From: JAGSPQ01 sp038206395
Lineage (GTDB): Bacteria; Myxococcota; Myxococcia; Myxococcales; Myxococcaceae
DNA length: 64,000 nucleotides
Assembly (NCBI GenBank): GCA_038206395.1
Contig: JBBRAX010000015.1
Location: forward strand, 1-64,000
Reading direction: 5' to 3'
Position 1 is the first letter of the stretch, and every line of letters begins with the position of its first letter. Made by a program: the position numbers and the translations under genes. The notes beneath the pieces are model-generated. The model was not told where the DNA came from. It was given only the letters and a program-made list of their open reading frames with translations, and searched no databases. Shown piece after piece: positions 34,731-42,852 of the stretch.

Positions 34731-35855
34731 CACGAATTGGTTCGTCGCGCGGTTGAACTCGGGCGGCATCTGGTCGGCGCCGAAGCCGAAGTCATCGTAG
34801 AGCTGCTCGAGCAACCGCCACCCACAACGGTCGGGGGTCGACTTGAGCTCTGAGAAATCGATCAACAACGGCGGAGGCTCGAGGTCCGCGTTCGCCTCGC
34901 CCGCGGGGGTGAGGTGGTAGCCAGCCGAGTTGGGAGAGTAAGGCTTCAGGGTCCACGTGGCGATTCCACGCAGCGACGTTGCGAGCAGCACCTGGGGTGG
35001 AGGTCCGGACGCCGACGTTTCGGCCAGCAAGGGGTACAGGCGGCACACCGAGAGAATGAGCTCGGCCAGCACCCACGGGTAAACCTCGCGCGCTTCGCCC
35101 TGCCACTGAAGACGTTCAAGTGGCACGGAGAAGACGAGGTCACCTTTCTTGTCGATCATCAATTGATGCGTTGGAAAGTCCGCCTTCCAGATCGCCACGC
35201 CTGACTTCACTTTCAGGGTGTGAAAGCGCCCGCTGAAGTTCCAGCCCATGGCCCGGTTTCCGGAAGACTCTGGCGCACGCAGCAACGGCTCGAGCTGTGG
35301 ACTGCGCAGGTCCAGCTCGAGCGGAAGGGAAGGGGCGATGAAGACGAAGAGTCCGCTATCGGCTCGGTCGTTTTTTTCGCGCGGCGGGCCGCGCAAGCCT
35401 GCAATCGCCTCTTCTGCTTGTCCGGGTCTTTCGGGCTTCGCTTTCGAGAATCTCTCGCGCAGCTCATCAAGCGAAAGCGGTCGCAGGCGCGCACCGACGC
35501 GGATGACGTAGCCGCGCATCGACTTTTCGAGGAAGGCGTACGGGCCGCGCCTTCCGCGGTCGACTTCGACACACAGCAGACCGTCGTTCACGACGACGCG
35601 CACCTCTTCGTTCGTTGGTGACGGCTCGACGCGCGACACCAACGCATCGTGGAGTCGGCTGCGCGCCGCCTCCGGGTTCGGGACGGTTTGCATCGAAACG
35701 GCAACCCCTGCTTCCTCGATGACTCCAATCCAGACTTTCCCGCCCTCGGTGTTCAGCAATGCAGCCACCTCGCGGGCGACGTTCGCAGGATCCTCGAGCA
35801 CGTCTGCGCGCTTGAACTCGAGCTTCTGCCCTTCCTTGTCCCCGAGCGCGACCAT
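34719..35855 (-). CDS. AlbA_2 (Schlafen-type) domain protein
   Basis: 378 residues. The first 135 form a recognisable AlbA_2 domain: EGQKLEFKRADVLED, AREVAALLNTEGGKVWIGV and, after strands, GYVIRVGARLRPLSLDEL. AlbA_2 domains bind nucleic acid or act as RNases in Schlafen-type proteins; the usual following helicase or DNA-binding domain is absent here. Residues 150-378 show no known motif (Leu-rich, with VYPWVLAELILSVCRLYPLL). Its ATG overlaps the TGA of the AAA gene by one base (TGATG), so the two are made together. A defence or mobile-element role is inferred from this pairing and the flanking repeats, not shown. Confidence 0.75.
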   Translation of the reverse strand: MVALGDKEGQKLEFKRADVLEDPANVAREVAALLNTEGGKVWIGVIEEAGVAVSMQTVPNPEAARSRLHDALVSRVEPSPTNEEVRVVVNDGLLCVEVDRGRRGPYAFLEKSMRGYVIRVGARLRPLSLDELRERFSKAKPERPGQAEEAIAGLRGPPREKNDRADSGLFVFIAPSLPLELDLRSPQLEPLLRAPESSGNRAMGWNFSGRFHTLKVKSGVAIWKADFPTHQLMIDKKGDLVFSVPLERLQWQGEAREVYPWVLAELILSVCRLYPLLAETSASGPPPQVLLATSLRGIATWTLKPYSPNSAGYHLTPAGEANADLEPPPLLIDFSELKSTPDRCGWRLLEQLYDDFGFGADQMPPEFNRATNQFVLPS

Positions 35856-37210
35856 CAGCGGCCCTTCAGGTAACTGTCGGGGTCGAGAAGAAACCGATGA
35901 ATCGGCACGATGGTGCCTTTCGCATCCTCCTCGAGGCCTCCGTGCACGACGAGCGCGCGAGTGGCTTGAGCCTTTCCAAAGCGCTCGCGCACTTCATTGG
36001 GCTTTCCCCTCAACTGGCCGCTGGAGGTCACTTCGACGGCCACGCGTCCGTCGAACCGCTGGACGATGAAGTCCGTCTCCGTCACCTCCCGCGCATACGT
36101 GACGCCTTCCGGCGAGGTTGAACGCATTGCGCGCAGCACTGCGGCTTCGGTCACCTGAGCACGCAGACGAGAATCGCCCAGCGGACGCGGAGTAGAAGCA
36201 AAAGCTGTGATGAGCCCCTGGTCGACGGCATAGAGCTTCGGGCGGGCGCGACCTCCGAGCTTTCCGGTGGCCTGCGTGGCGAAGAGATCGACCCTGACGA
36301 CGAGGTGGGTGTCGATCAAGAGCCCGAGCCACTTTTCCATCGAACGCTTGTCGGGCCGGTCGTCTCCCATTCTCACCAACGCCCGGCTTCTGCTCTGGCC
36401 ATCGAAGATAGAACCGGAATCTTCCATTAGATAAACGAAGAGATCGCGAACCCGCTGAACATCGACTCCCGTCTGCTGGAGGTCTCGGAGAAGCGCGCGA
36501 TCGGCGATGTCGATTCGGACGCGCTGGCGAACCTGGGCCAGCGATTGATTGTGAACGTGTTCCGGAAAGCCGCCGAAGAACAAGAAGGCTTCGAGCGGGT
36601 TCGGTAGCCGCCTCTCTGCCTGTTCCCCCGGCTCGCCCGGGCGCGCCTGAAACGCGAGGTACTCCCGGTAGGTGAGGCCCTCGAGGGTGTGTTCTTCCCA
36701 CCGGCCCAGCCCTGATTCGCGCCCCTTGTCGTGAAGCAGGTGCGCAGCCGAGTCCGTGACGAGTATCCGATGCGCTTCTCGATCGACCAGCTGCTTCAGC
36801 CAGTCTGCCCAGCCCTCGACCCGCCCGACTTCGTCGAGAAGAATGGCCCGGCGATGTTCCCGAACGAAGCTCGGCGGTTTTTGCTCGAGGACAGCGCGCG
36901 GCGTCGTCACGACTGACGTCAGGCGATCGTCCGAGAAGTCGAAGTAGGTGATGTTTCCCGGAGGCCAGCCCGCATCCAGCAGGTCGTCGATGCATTGGCG
37001 CAGCAACACCGTCTTCCCCACTTGCCTCGGGCCGACCAGCACCAGGGCACGGCGGTCGGAGCCTCGTAAGCCATTGAGCACCACCGGCTGAAGCGCTCGC
37101 CGGACAGACGGTGCAGACGTGCGGGCGGCTGCGTTCGCCCACCACGGATTCAAGTCGGCCAACAGATCATCGAGCATCGGGATGTCCACTTTATCGATAA
37201 AAGTGGACAT
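35855..37210 (-). CDS. AAA_14 / DUF4143 family ATPase
   Basis: 451 residues. Walker A is GPRQVGKT (60-67), Walker B RRAILLDEVG (121-129) and the sensor-like VTDSAAHLL (151-159). A winged-helix-like middle follows (LRDLQQTGVDVQRVRDLFVYL), then the C-terminal DUF4143 nuclease-like fold with ETDFIVQRFDGRVAVEVTSS (about 387-406). In family members the last motif is usually E-V-K; here the Lys is Thr, so nuclease activity may be lost. The ATPase may act as a switch for the AlbA_2 partner. The start codon lies inside a 31-base inverted repeat. Confidence 0.85.
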   Translation of the reverse strand: MSTFIDKVDIPMLDDLLADLNPWWANAAARTSAPSVRRALQPVVLNGLRGSDRRALVLVGPRQVGKTVLLRQCIDDLLDAGWPPGNITYFDFSDDRLTSVVTTPRAVLEQKPPSFVREHRRAILLDEVGRVEGWADWLKQLVDREAHRILVTDSAAHLLHDKGRESGLGRWEEHTLEGLTYREYLAFQARPGEPGEQAERRLPNPLEAFLFFGGFPEHVHNQSLAQVRQRVRIDIADRALLRDLQQTGVDVQRVRDLFVYLMEDSGSIFDGQSRSRALVRMGDDRPDKRSMEKWLGLLIDTHLVVRVDLFATQATGKLGGRARPKLYAVDQGLITAFASTPRPLGDSRLRAQVTEAAVLRAMRSTSPEGVTYAREVTETDFIVQRFDGRVAVEVTSSGQLRGKPNEVRERFGKAQATRALVVHGGLEEDAKGTIVPIHRFLLDPDSYLKGR

Positions 37211-37211
37211 C
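37181..37211. promoter_or_regulatory. Inverted repeat over the start of the AAA gene
   Basis: Perfect 12-base arms GATGTCCACTTT (37181-37192) and AAAGTGGACATC (37200-37211) around a 7-base centre (ATCGATA). The right arm contains the start codon of the AAA/DUF4143 gene, and the left arm lies in codons 7-10. It could be an operator for autoregulation or a hairpin that hides the start codon in the mRNA. No other gene in the window has such a strong palindrome at its start except hipB. Confidence 0.65.
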
Positions 37212-37231
37212 GCAATGCACTGAACGTTTAA

Positions 37232-38404
37232 TCAGGCCGCCTTCGTCAGCTCGGCAGAGACGTTGATCCACTGACGCAGCGCCGGGCCCGAGAGCGCGAA
37301 AGGCCGCGCTTCGATCTCGAAGCCCTTGCCGTCTGGTTCCGCCGTGCAGCGCGTGACCGAGACCCACAGCGGGAACTGGCCCTGCTTCGCGTCGATGTGA
37401 AGCTCCTGCAGGAAGTTGTCGGGCATCGCGGAAGGGCTGGTGAAGACGACGCGGTTCGCGTTCGCGGCGCGGCACTCGGTCTGAAGGCCTGACTTCAGCT
37501 TCATCTTGAAGGGCTGGACCATGCGCGCCAGCGGAGGCAGCTTCTCGAGAAGAACTTTCGAGAGCACGGTCGAGCGCGGAGGCTTGTCGTCTTCGAAGCT
37601 CGCGACCAGCGACGAGAGCCCGGGAATCTGTTCGGCGAGCTTCGTCAGGTCATCGGCGCTCTCAAACAGCACGACGCTGCTCAGCATGTCGGCAGTGACG
37701 TGGGTGCCAGTGTTGAGCAGCTCGACGATCTTGTCAGCCGCCACCATCGCGCCAATCTGCCGCGTGAAGTCACCCGCCGCGAAGCCGTGGTGCTGCGAAA
37801 TGCAGTCGCGGTGCACGTCGGGAAGGTCCCACTTCGCGGCGAGAACGATGCCGAGCTCGATGTGGTAGCGGTCGATGATTTTCCACCACTCGAACGCTGA
37901 ACGCGCGGGCTCTTCGGGGTGTTCTTTCAAGATGTCTTCGATGGTGTTGAGCGCGACGAGACAGCCGACGTCGTGAAGCAGGCCCGCGACAAAGAGCTCT
38001 TCGAGGTCGAGCTTCAGCAGCGGCGCCAGCAGCTCGCACACCGCCGCCGCCGTCACCGAGTCGTGCCACACCTTGCGCCGCAGCCGCCCGAGCGGACCCA
38101 CCGCCAGCGCCTGTTCCGACATCGACGCCGCAAGCGCCAGCCGGCCGAGCTCCTTCTCGCCGATGCGCTGCACCGCGGCATGCAGCGTCGTCAGCGCGTC
38201 GCCCCGTCGGTGGAAAGCCGAATTCGCCACCCTCAGCACCGAGCCCGCCAGCACCGCGTCTGCCTTCACCGCCTCGACCACCTGCGCGTGGTTGTGCGCC
38301 GGATCCGCGATCAGCCCCTTCAGCTTCATCACGACGGCCGGAAACGGCGGCACTTTCACTGCCTTGTTCTTCAGATGGCTGACGATTTCGGCATCAAGAT
38401 CCAT
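37232..38404 (-). CDS. HDOD domain protein
   Basis: 390 residues. The HDOD domain occupies about 15-215: PPFPAVVMKLKGLIADP, DAVLAGSVLRVANSAFHRR, AVQRIGEKELGRLAL, EELFVAGLLHDVGCLVALN and ISQHHG. HDOD proteins are signalling scaffolds related to HD phosphohydrolases but without full metal sites; here HD in LLHDVG is kept. The C-terminal 150 residues are of unknown fold. It is divergent from the LpoA-like gene and converges on dnaJ, from which it is now separated by the inserted cassette. Confidence 0.85.
   Translation of the reverse strand: MDLDAEIVSHLKNKAVKVPPFPAVVMKLKGLIADPAHNHAQVVEAVKADAVLAGSVLRVANSAFHRRGDALTTLHAAVQRIGEKELGRLALAASMSEQALAVGPLGRLRRKVWHDSVTAAAVCELLAPLLKLDLEELFVAGLLHDVGCLVALNTIEDILKEHPEEPARSAFEWWKIIDRYHIELGIVLAAKWDLPDVHRDCISQHHGFAAGDFTRQIGAMVAADKIVELLNTGTHVTADMLSSVVLFESADDLTKLAEQIPGLSSLVASFEDDKPPRSTVLSKVLLEKLPPLARMVQPFKMKLKSGLQTECRAANANRVVFTSPSAMPDNFLQELHIDAKQGQFPLWVSVTRCTAEPDGKGFEIEARPFALSGPALRQWINVSAELTKAA
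37236..37257. repeat. 22-bp direct repeat, right copy
   Basis: Same sequence as 34709-34730. Here it encodes the last seven codons of the HDOD gene up to one base before its TGA (37234-37232). Confidence 0.9.
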
Positions 38405-38457
38405 GGCCCTGGTCTCTTCGGCACGTTTCGGCCTTTCGTTCAGCTCGAACGCCCGCC

Positions 38458-38503
38458 CCGTTCATCTCAGGGCGAGTTCGAACGAGACGGAGCGGATGAA
38501 CGG
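38458..38503. promoter_or_regulatory. Nested inverted repeats in a divergent promoter region
   Basis: Arms CCGTTCATC (38458-38466) and GATGAACGG (38495-38503) are perfect inverted repeats 28 bases apart, with the palindrome GTTCGAAC (38476-38483) between them. They sit between the HDOD gene and the LpoA-like gene, which are transcribed away from each other. A shared regulator or an RNA stem in the leader of the latter gene is possible. Confidence 0.35.
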
Positions 38504-38561
38504 AGTCGAAGTTGCACAGTTCCCGCGTTCTCAGCTGGCTGTTAAGGAGTCCGCCTCGCCT

Positions 38562-40628
38562 ATGCGTTCGATCCGCCTCAGCCTGTGTCTATCCGCCCTC
38601 GCCTTCGTCACCGCCTGCCCGCCCAAGGCGGTCGACCCGAAGGGCAACGACCGCCCCCGGGTGGAAGCGAAGGTCGACGCCAGGGCCGACTCCGCCCTCG
38701 CCGACGCGGTGAAGACTGGCAAGCCGAAGAAGGAAACCATCGAGGCGCTGCTCGCGGTGCGCAAGGCGTACCCCGAGACGACCGCGGGCCAGGACGCGCT
38801 CTACAAGGCCGGCATTCTGTCGTTCGAAGAAGGCGACTACGTCAACGCGCGCAAGGCGCTGAACGAGCTGCTCTTCGAGAACCCGCTTCACCCGTCTGCA
38901 AACGACGCCCGCCTGAAGTCCGGGCTCGCCGCGCTCGAGCTGAAGGCGTACCGCGACGCGTACCAGACGCTCAGCGCGCTGGTCGATAGGCTCGACGGCC
39001 CCGACAAGAAGACCGCGCAGGACGCGCTCTCCCGCGCCGCCGCGGGTGCCCAGTCGGCCGGCGACGCCCTCAAGAACGCAATCAAGGCCGTCGACGCCGC
39101 CGGCAGTGACGACGAACGCAAGAAGGCCATGGTCGCGCTCGAAGACGTCGTCGAGACCCGCGCCACCTTCATCTCGATCGCCGAGGTGTGGAACGAGCTG
39201 AACCACGCGCACCCCGCGTGGCCGCTGCTCACCTTCAAGCTCGGCAAAATCTACTACCACCTGCGCGACTGGCCCCGGCTCGACGAGACGATGAAGGCCC
39301 TGCTGCGTGACGCGCCCTCGAGCCCCTACGCGCCCGAAGCGAAAGAGATGATCGCCCGCATCGCGCGCCGGTCGGACGTGAAGCCCAAGGTCGTCGGCGT
39401 CGTCGTGCCGATGTCCGGCAAGTACAAGGGGCTCGGCGAAGCCGTGATGCGCGGCGTCAACCTCGCGCTCAAAGGCAGCGACATCGAGGTCATCGTCAAA
39501 GACAGCCAGGGCGACGTGAACCTCGCCGGCAAGATGGTCGAAGATCTCGTGTTCGACGAAGGCGCGATCGCGATCATCGGCCCGCTGCTCGCCGACGACA
39601 GCCGCCGCGCCGCGCTCGTCGCTGAAGAGCTGCAGATTCCGATCGTCACGCTGACCCGAATGGAAGGCATCACCAGGCTCGGGCCCTTCGTCTTCCGCAA
39701 CATGGTCACCAACTCGCAGCAGGCCGAAGCGCTGGCCGACTACGCGATGGGCACGCTCGGCTACAAGACCTTCGCGGTGCTCTACCCGAACATTCCTTTT
39801 GGGGTCGAGCTGTCGGACGAGTTCTGGACGGCGGTCGAGAAGCGCGGCGGCACGATTCGCGGCGTCGAGAGCTACGCCCACGACGCGACGACCTTCACCC
39901 CTGAAGCGCGCAGCCTCGTCGGCCGCCTCTTCATGGAAGACCGCGCCGAGTACAACGAAGCGCGCCGCGAGGTGAACGCCGAAGGCCTCGACGACTTCCG
40001 CCGCCGCAAGGCGATGGAGAAGGTGAAGAAGGACCTCGAGCCCGTGATCGACTTCGAAGCGCTGCTGTTGCCGGACTCCTGGCAGCGGGTGTCGCTGGTC
40101 GCTCCGGCGCTGGCGGTCGAGGACATCGTCACCAACGCGTGCGACAAGCGCGACCTCGAGAAGATTCAGAAGGCGACGGGCAAGACGAAGCTGAAGACGG
40201 TGACGCTGCTGGGCCCGTCGACGTGGAGCTCTCCGCGCAACCGCCAGACCCAGGAGTTCGAGCTGATCGAGCGCGGCGGCAAGTTCGTGATGTGCAGCGT
40301 CTACGTCGACGGCTTCTATGAGAACAGCAAGCGCGCGGCGACCCGCACCTTCGTCGACAGCTTCCGCGACGCGTACCGCGAGTTCTCGCCCACCCTGCTC
40401 GACGCGATCGGCTTCGACACCGCGCAGATCCTGAAAGGCGTCATCGACAAGGGCCAGCCGAAGACCCGCGCCGACCTGCGCGATCGCCTCGCCGCCGTGA
40501 AGGGCCACGAAGGAGCGACCGGCACCACCCGCTTCGACGACGACCGCGAAGCGCAGAAGCCGCTGTTCCTGCTCTCGATCGAACCGAAGGGCATCAAAGA
40601 GCTGCCCGCCCGCAAGCCCGAAGGGTGA
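38562..40628 (+). CDS. LpoA-like lipoprotein, TPR plus type 1 periplasmic-binding fold
   Basis: 688 residues. The ATG at 38562 has an AAGGAG site 12 bases upstream and opens a signal with lipobox FVTAC (Cys19); the open frame runs far upstream but without coding character. Residues 60-270 are TPR-like (LYKAGILSFEEGDYVNARKAL, FKLGKIYYHLRDWPRLDETM). From about 280 comes a Peripla_BP_6-type domain: VVGVVVPMSGKYKGLGEAV, IAIIGPLLADDSRRAAL, GYKTFAVLYPN. This is the architecture of LpoA, the outer-membrane activator of penicillin-binding protein PBP1A. A role in wall synthesis is likely. The next gene starts within or just after its stop. Confidence 0.8.
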   Translation: MRSIRLSLCLSALAFVTACPPKAVDPKGNDRPRVEAKVDARADSALADAVKTGKPKKETIEALLAVRKAYPETTAGQDALYKAGILSFEEGDYVNARKALNELLFENPLHPSANDARLKSGLAALELKAYRDAYQTLSALVDRLDGPDKKTAQDALSRAAAGAQSAGDALKNAIKAVDAAGSDDERKKAMVALEDVVETRATFISIAEVWNELNHAHPAWPLLTFKLGKIYYHLRDWPRLDETMKALLRDAPSSPYAPEAKEMIARIARRSDVKPKVVGVVVPMSGKYKGLGEAVMRGVNLALKGSDIEVIVKDSQGDVNLAGKMVEDLVFDEGAIAIIGPLLADDSRRAALVAEELQIPIVTLTRMEGITRLGPFVFRNMVTNSQQAEALADYAMGTLGYKTFAVLYPNIPFGVELSDEFWTAVEKRGGTIRGVESYAHDATTFTPEARSLVGRLFMEDRAEYNEARREVNAEGLDDFRRRKAMEKVKKDLEPVIDFEALLLPDSWQRVSLVAPALAVEDIVTNACDKRDLEKIQKATGKTKLKTVTLLGPSTWSSPRNRQTQEFELIERGGKFVMCSVYVDGFYENSKRAATRTFVDSFRDAYREFSPTLLDAIGFDTAQILKGVIDKGQPKTRADLRDRLAAVKGHEGATGTTRFDDDREAQKPLFLLSIEPKGIKELPARKPEG

Positions 40629-40654
40629 GCCCCTCGGCTGCTCCTGGGGCAGGC

Positions 40655-41701
40655 ATGCGGTTCGCCGCGCTGCTGCTGACGCTGGCCGGCTGCGCGTCGA
40701 ACCCTGCCTTTCGATCGCGCACTGTCCTCAACGACACCGACTTCGTCTACGACGCACAGTTCTCGCCTGACGGCCAGCGCGTCGCCGTCTCGCGGCTCGG
40801 CCTTCACACCTTCGACGTGCAGGTCTTCGAGGGTGCGCGGAAGCTCAGTGAGGCCACCGTCGGCCCCCACGCTTTCGATATCGAGGCAGTCGCTTTCTCT
40901 GCCGATGGCTCGCAGCTCGCCGTCGTCAGCCGCGACGGCAGCGTGCGGCTGTTTGACGCGGCCAGTGGGAAAGGACTGGGTGCGTTCCTCACCGAAGGCC
41001 CGCTGGTCAGCGTCGCGTTCCATCGCAGTGGCATCGCGGTGGGCAGTGAGTCGGGGCGGGTGACGCTGCTCTCGCCGTCGCTGCAGTTCCTCACCGAGGT
41101 GCAGGCCCATTCGGCGTCGGTGCGTGCGATGGCTTTCGCAACAGACGGCCGCCTCTTCACCGCCGGCTGGGACAAGACGATCGCGGTGTTCACTGTCGCC
41201 GCCGCGCGAGGCGGCGCGTTGATCGAATCGAAGCGCTTCACCTTTCCCGCTTTCCCCAACGACCTCACCCTCGACGCCGCGGGCCGCGTGCTGGGCGTCG
41301 CCTTCAGCGAGTCGAGAGCCGAGCGCAGCCCCGAAGTCTTCGCCCGCGAGCAGCGCGGCGAGGTCGAGCCAGAACGCGAATGGGACACGGGGGCCCGCAT
41401 CGATGCAGAGACGGGCAAGGTGCTCGAGAAGCTCAGCGGCCACCACGGCGTCGTCTCGACCGCGGCGATCAGCCCCGATGGCTCGACGCTCGCGACCGGC
41501 GGGTGGGATCGCACCGTCTGGCTGCACCTGAAGCCCGCGGTGAAGCTCGAGCGCTTCGGCCTCGGCGTGCGGCGCGTCCGCTTCTCAGCTGACGGAAGCC
41601 AGCTCGCCGCCGCTGCGTGGACACCTCAGAACCCGCTGGGAAACCACCGGTCGGATCCGTCGGCAGTCGTGTGGGAACTCAGAACCGCCCGCTCGCCGTA
41701 A
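40655..41701 (+). CDS. WD40-type beta-propeller lipoprotein
   Basis: 348 residues from ATG 40655 (MRFAALLLTLAGC, lipobox at Cys13). A GTG at 40625, overlapping the previous TGA, would add ten residues before the signal and is less likely. Repeating blades are clear: VYDAQFSPDGQRVAVSRLG, IEAVAFSADGSQLAVVSRDG, VRAMAFATDGRLFTAGWDK, VSTAAISPDGSTLATGGWD and VRRVRFSADGSQLAAAAW. It is probably an outer-membrane scaffold, perhaps with the LpoA-like protein with which it shares an operon. Its last 23 bases overlap the end of the convergent gene. Confidence 0.8.
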   Translation: MRFAALLLTLAGCASNPAFRSRTVLNDTDFVYDAQFSPDGQRVAVSRLGLHTFDVQVFEGARKLSEATVGPHAFDIEAVAFSADGSQLAVVSRDGSVRLFDAASGKGLGAFLTEGPLVSVAFHRSGIAVGSESGRVTLLSPSLQFLTEVQAHSASVRAMAFATDGRLFTAGWDKTIAVFTVAAARGGALIESKRFTFPAFPNDLTLDAAGRVLGVAFSESRAERSPEVFAREQRGEVEPEREWDTGARIDAETGKVLEKLSGHHGVVSTAAISPDGSTLATGGWDRTVWLHLKPAVKLERFGLGVRRVRFSADGSQLAAAAWTPQNPLGNHRSDPSAVVWELRTARSP

Positions 41702-42809
41702 CACCGCCAGCGGTGGGCGCGAGGGTCACGCTCTGATCCGAGCCCACGCCGCCGATGATCCAGAAGACGCCGCCGAGCAGCGCCACCCCGCCGCCTGCGG
41801 CGAAGAGCACGTTCGCGATCATCGCCTGAGACTGCGACTGCGGACCCAGCGCGTGCGCTTCTTTCTGCGTGATGCCGGTGACGCGGTTCTGGCTGTCGCG
41901 CGCGGCGTTGTTGATGCGATCTCTGCCTGCGCTCGACTGCACCCCGAAGTACGTGCCGACACCCAGGGTCAGAAGGCCCGCGCCCATCATCACGTAGCCC
42001 ACCGGCCGCAGCGCCGAACCCGATGATGCGGGCGCAGTGGGCTCATCGATCACCACGTTCGGTGCTGGCTTCTCGGGCGGCAAGGTCACCTCGGCCACCT
42101 TCGGCTCTTCCTTTTTCGGCGCATCAGCGGCGGGAACCGCAGCCACCACTGGAGCCGACGCCGGCGCCTTGTCGCGTGCCTTGCCTTCGCGAATCGGGTT
42201 CGCCTCGTTGGCCACCAGCATCAGCACGCGATCGTTCTCGCCCAGCAGCTCGGCCCACCACTCGACGCCCTGCGCGTCGGTGTTCGCCGCCGCGTAGACA
42301 CCCTGGAGCTCGGAGTCCTGTTCGCTCCAGCGGGCCTCGTCGGAGCGCAGGTGGAAGCGGACCTTCTTCACGAGGCGCATCGGGTCGTTGCGCACCTTCG
42401 CGGCGAGCTGCATCACGCGGCCCTTGTCGTCGATCGCGGCCTTGGCGGCTTTGATTTCCAGCGGCGGGTTCGTGTTCGCCCACTCTTTCGCGGCGCTGAA
42501 AGCGGTGACGACCTTCTGGTTGTATTTGCCGTTCAGCTCGCGCTTCGGGTCGAGGCAGAGCAGCGCCTGAAACGCTTCTCGCGCTTTCGTCGCCTGGCCC
42601 AGCTGCCCGTACGTGACACCCTGCAGCTCGTAGATGCGCATCACCATCTCGCGCCCATTGCCCTGGACCCGCGCGGCGGCCTCGAGCGCCTTCGCGGCAT
42701 CGCCGAACTTCTGGTCGAAGAGAAAACGGTTCGCCTTCTCGAGCTCGGGGTTCGACTGCGCGAGCGCAGAGAATGCGAGTAGCAGGAAGGGGAGGGCGGC
42801 CTTGCACAT
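41679..42809 (-). CDS. TPR-like envelope protein with two C-terminal membrane helices
   Basis: 376 residues from ATG 42809, signal peptide MCKAALPFLLLAFSALAQ. The N-terminal part is TPR-like (ANRFLFDQKFGDAAKALEAA, YGQLGQATKAREAFQALL). A beta domain with WWAELLGENDRVLMLVANEANP follows, a Pro/Lys linker, then two hydrophobic helices (about 277-297 and 334-355) and a closing strand ending GRF. The C-terminal layout matches the PEGA protein (29429-30520) and the protein at 44779-45591, suggesting one family of envelope sensors or secretion accessories in this genome. Confidence 0.7.
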   Translation of the reverse strand: MCKAALPFLLLAFSALAQSNPELEKANRFLFDQKFGDAAKALEAAARVQGNGREMVMRIYELQGVTYGQLGQATKAREAFQALLCLDPKRELNGKYNQKVVTAFSAAKEWANTNPPLEIKAAKAAIDDKGRVMQLAAKVRNDPMRLVKKVRFHLRSDEARWSEQDSELQGVYAAANTDAQGVEWWAELLGENDRVLMLVANEANPIREGKARDKAPASAPVVAAVPAADAPKKEEPKVAEVTLPPEKPAPNVVIDEPTAPASSGSALRPVGYVMMGAGLLTLGVGTYFGVQSSAGRDRINNAARDSQNRVTGITQKEAHALGPQSQSQAMIANVLFAAGGGVALLGGVFWIIGGVGSDQSVTLAPTAGGVTASGRF

Positions 42810-42852
42810 CACGCCGGACTCTAGTCGAAAGCAGGCATCGATCGCGGCGGGT

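Larger units (their letters stand above)
34709..37257. mobile_element. Two-gene AlbA_2 / AAA-DUF4143 cassette between 22-bp direct repeats
   Basis: The two minus-strand genes and their leader fill the 2.5 kb between two perfect 22-bp direct repeats. If the HDOD gene is read into the left repeat copy instead of its own, it ends with the same residues (ELTKAA) and a TAA at 34707-34705 that overlaps the dnaJ TAA in a TTAA. So the sequence without the cassette would be a tight convergent dnaJ/HDOD pair, and the cassette looks like an insertion that duplicated 22 bases, or a site-specific integration that rebuilt the gene end. No integrase, transposase or terminal inverted repeat is visible, so the mechanism is open. 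Confidence 0.55.
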
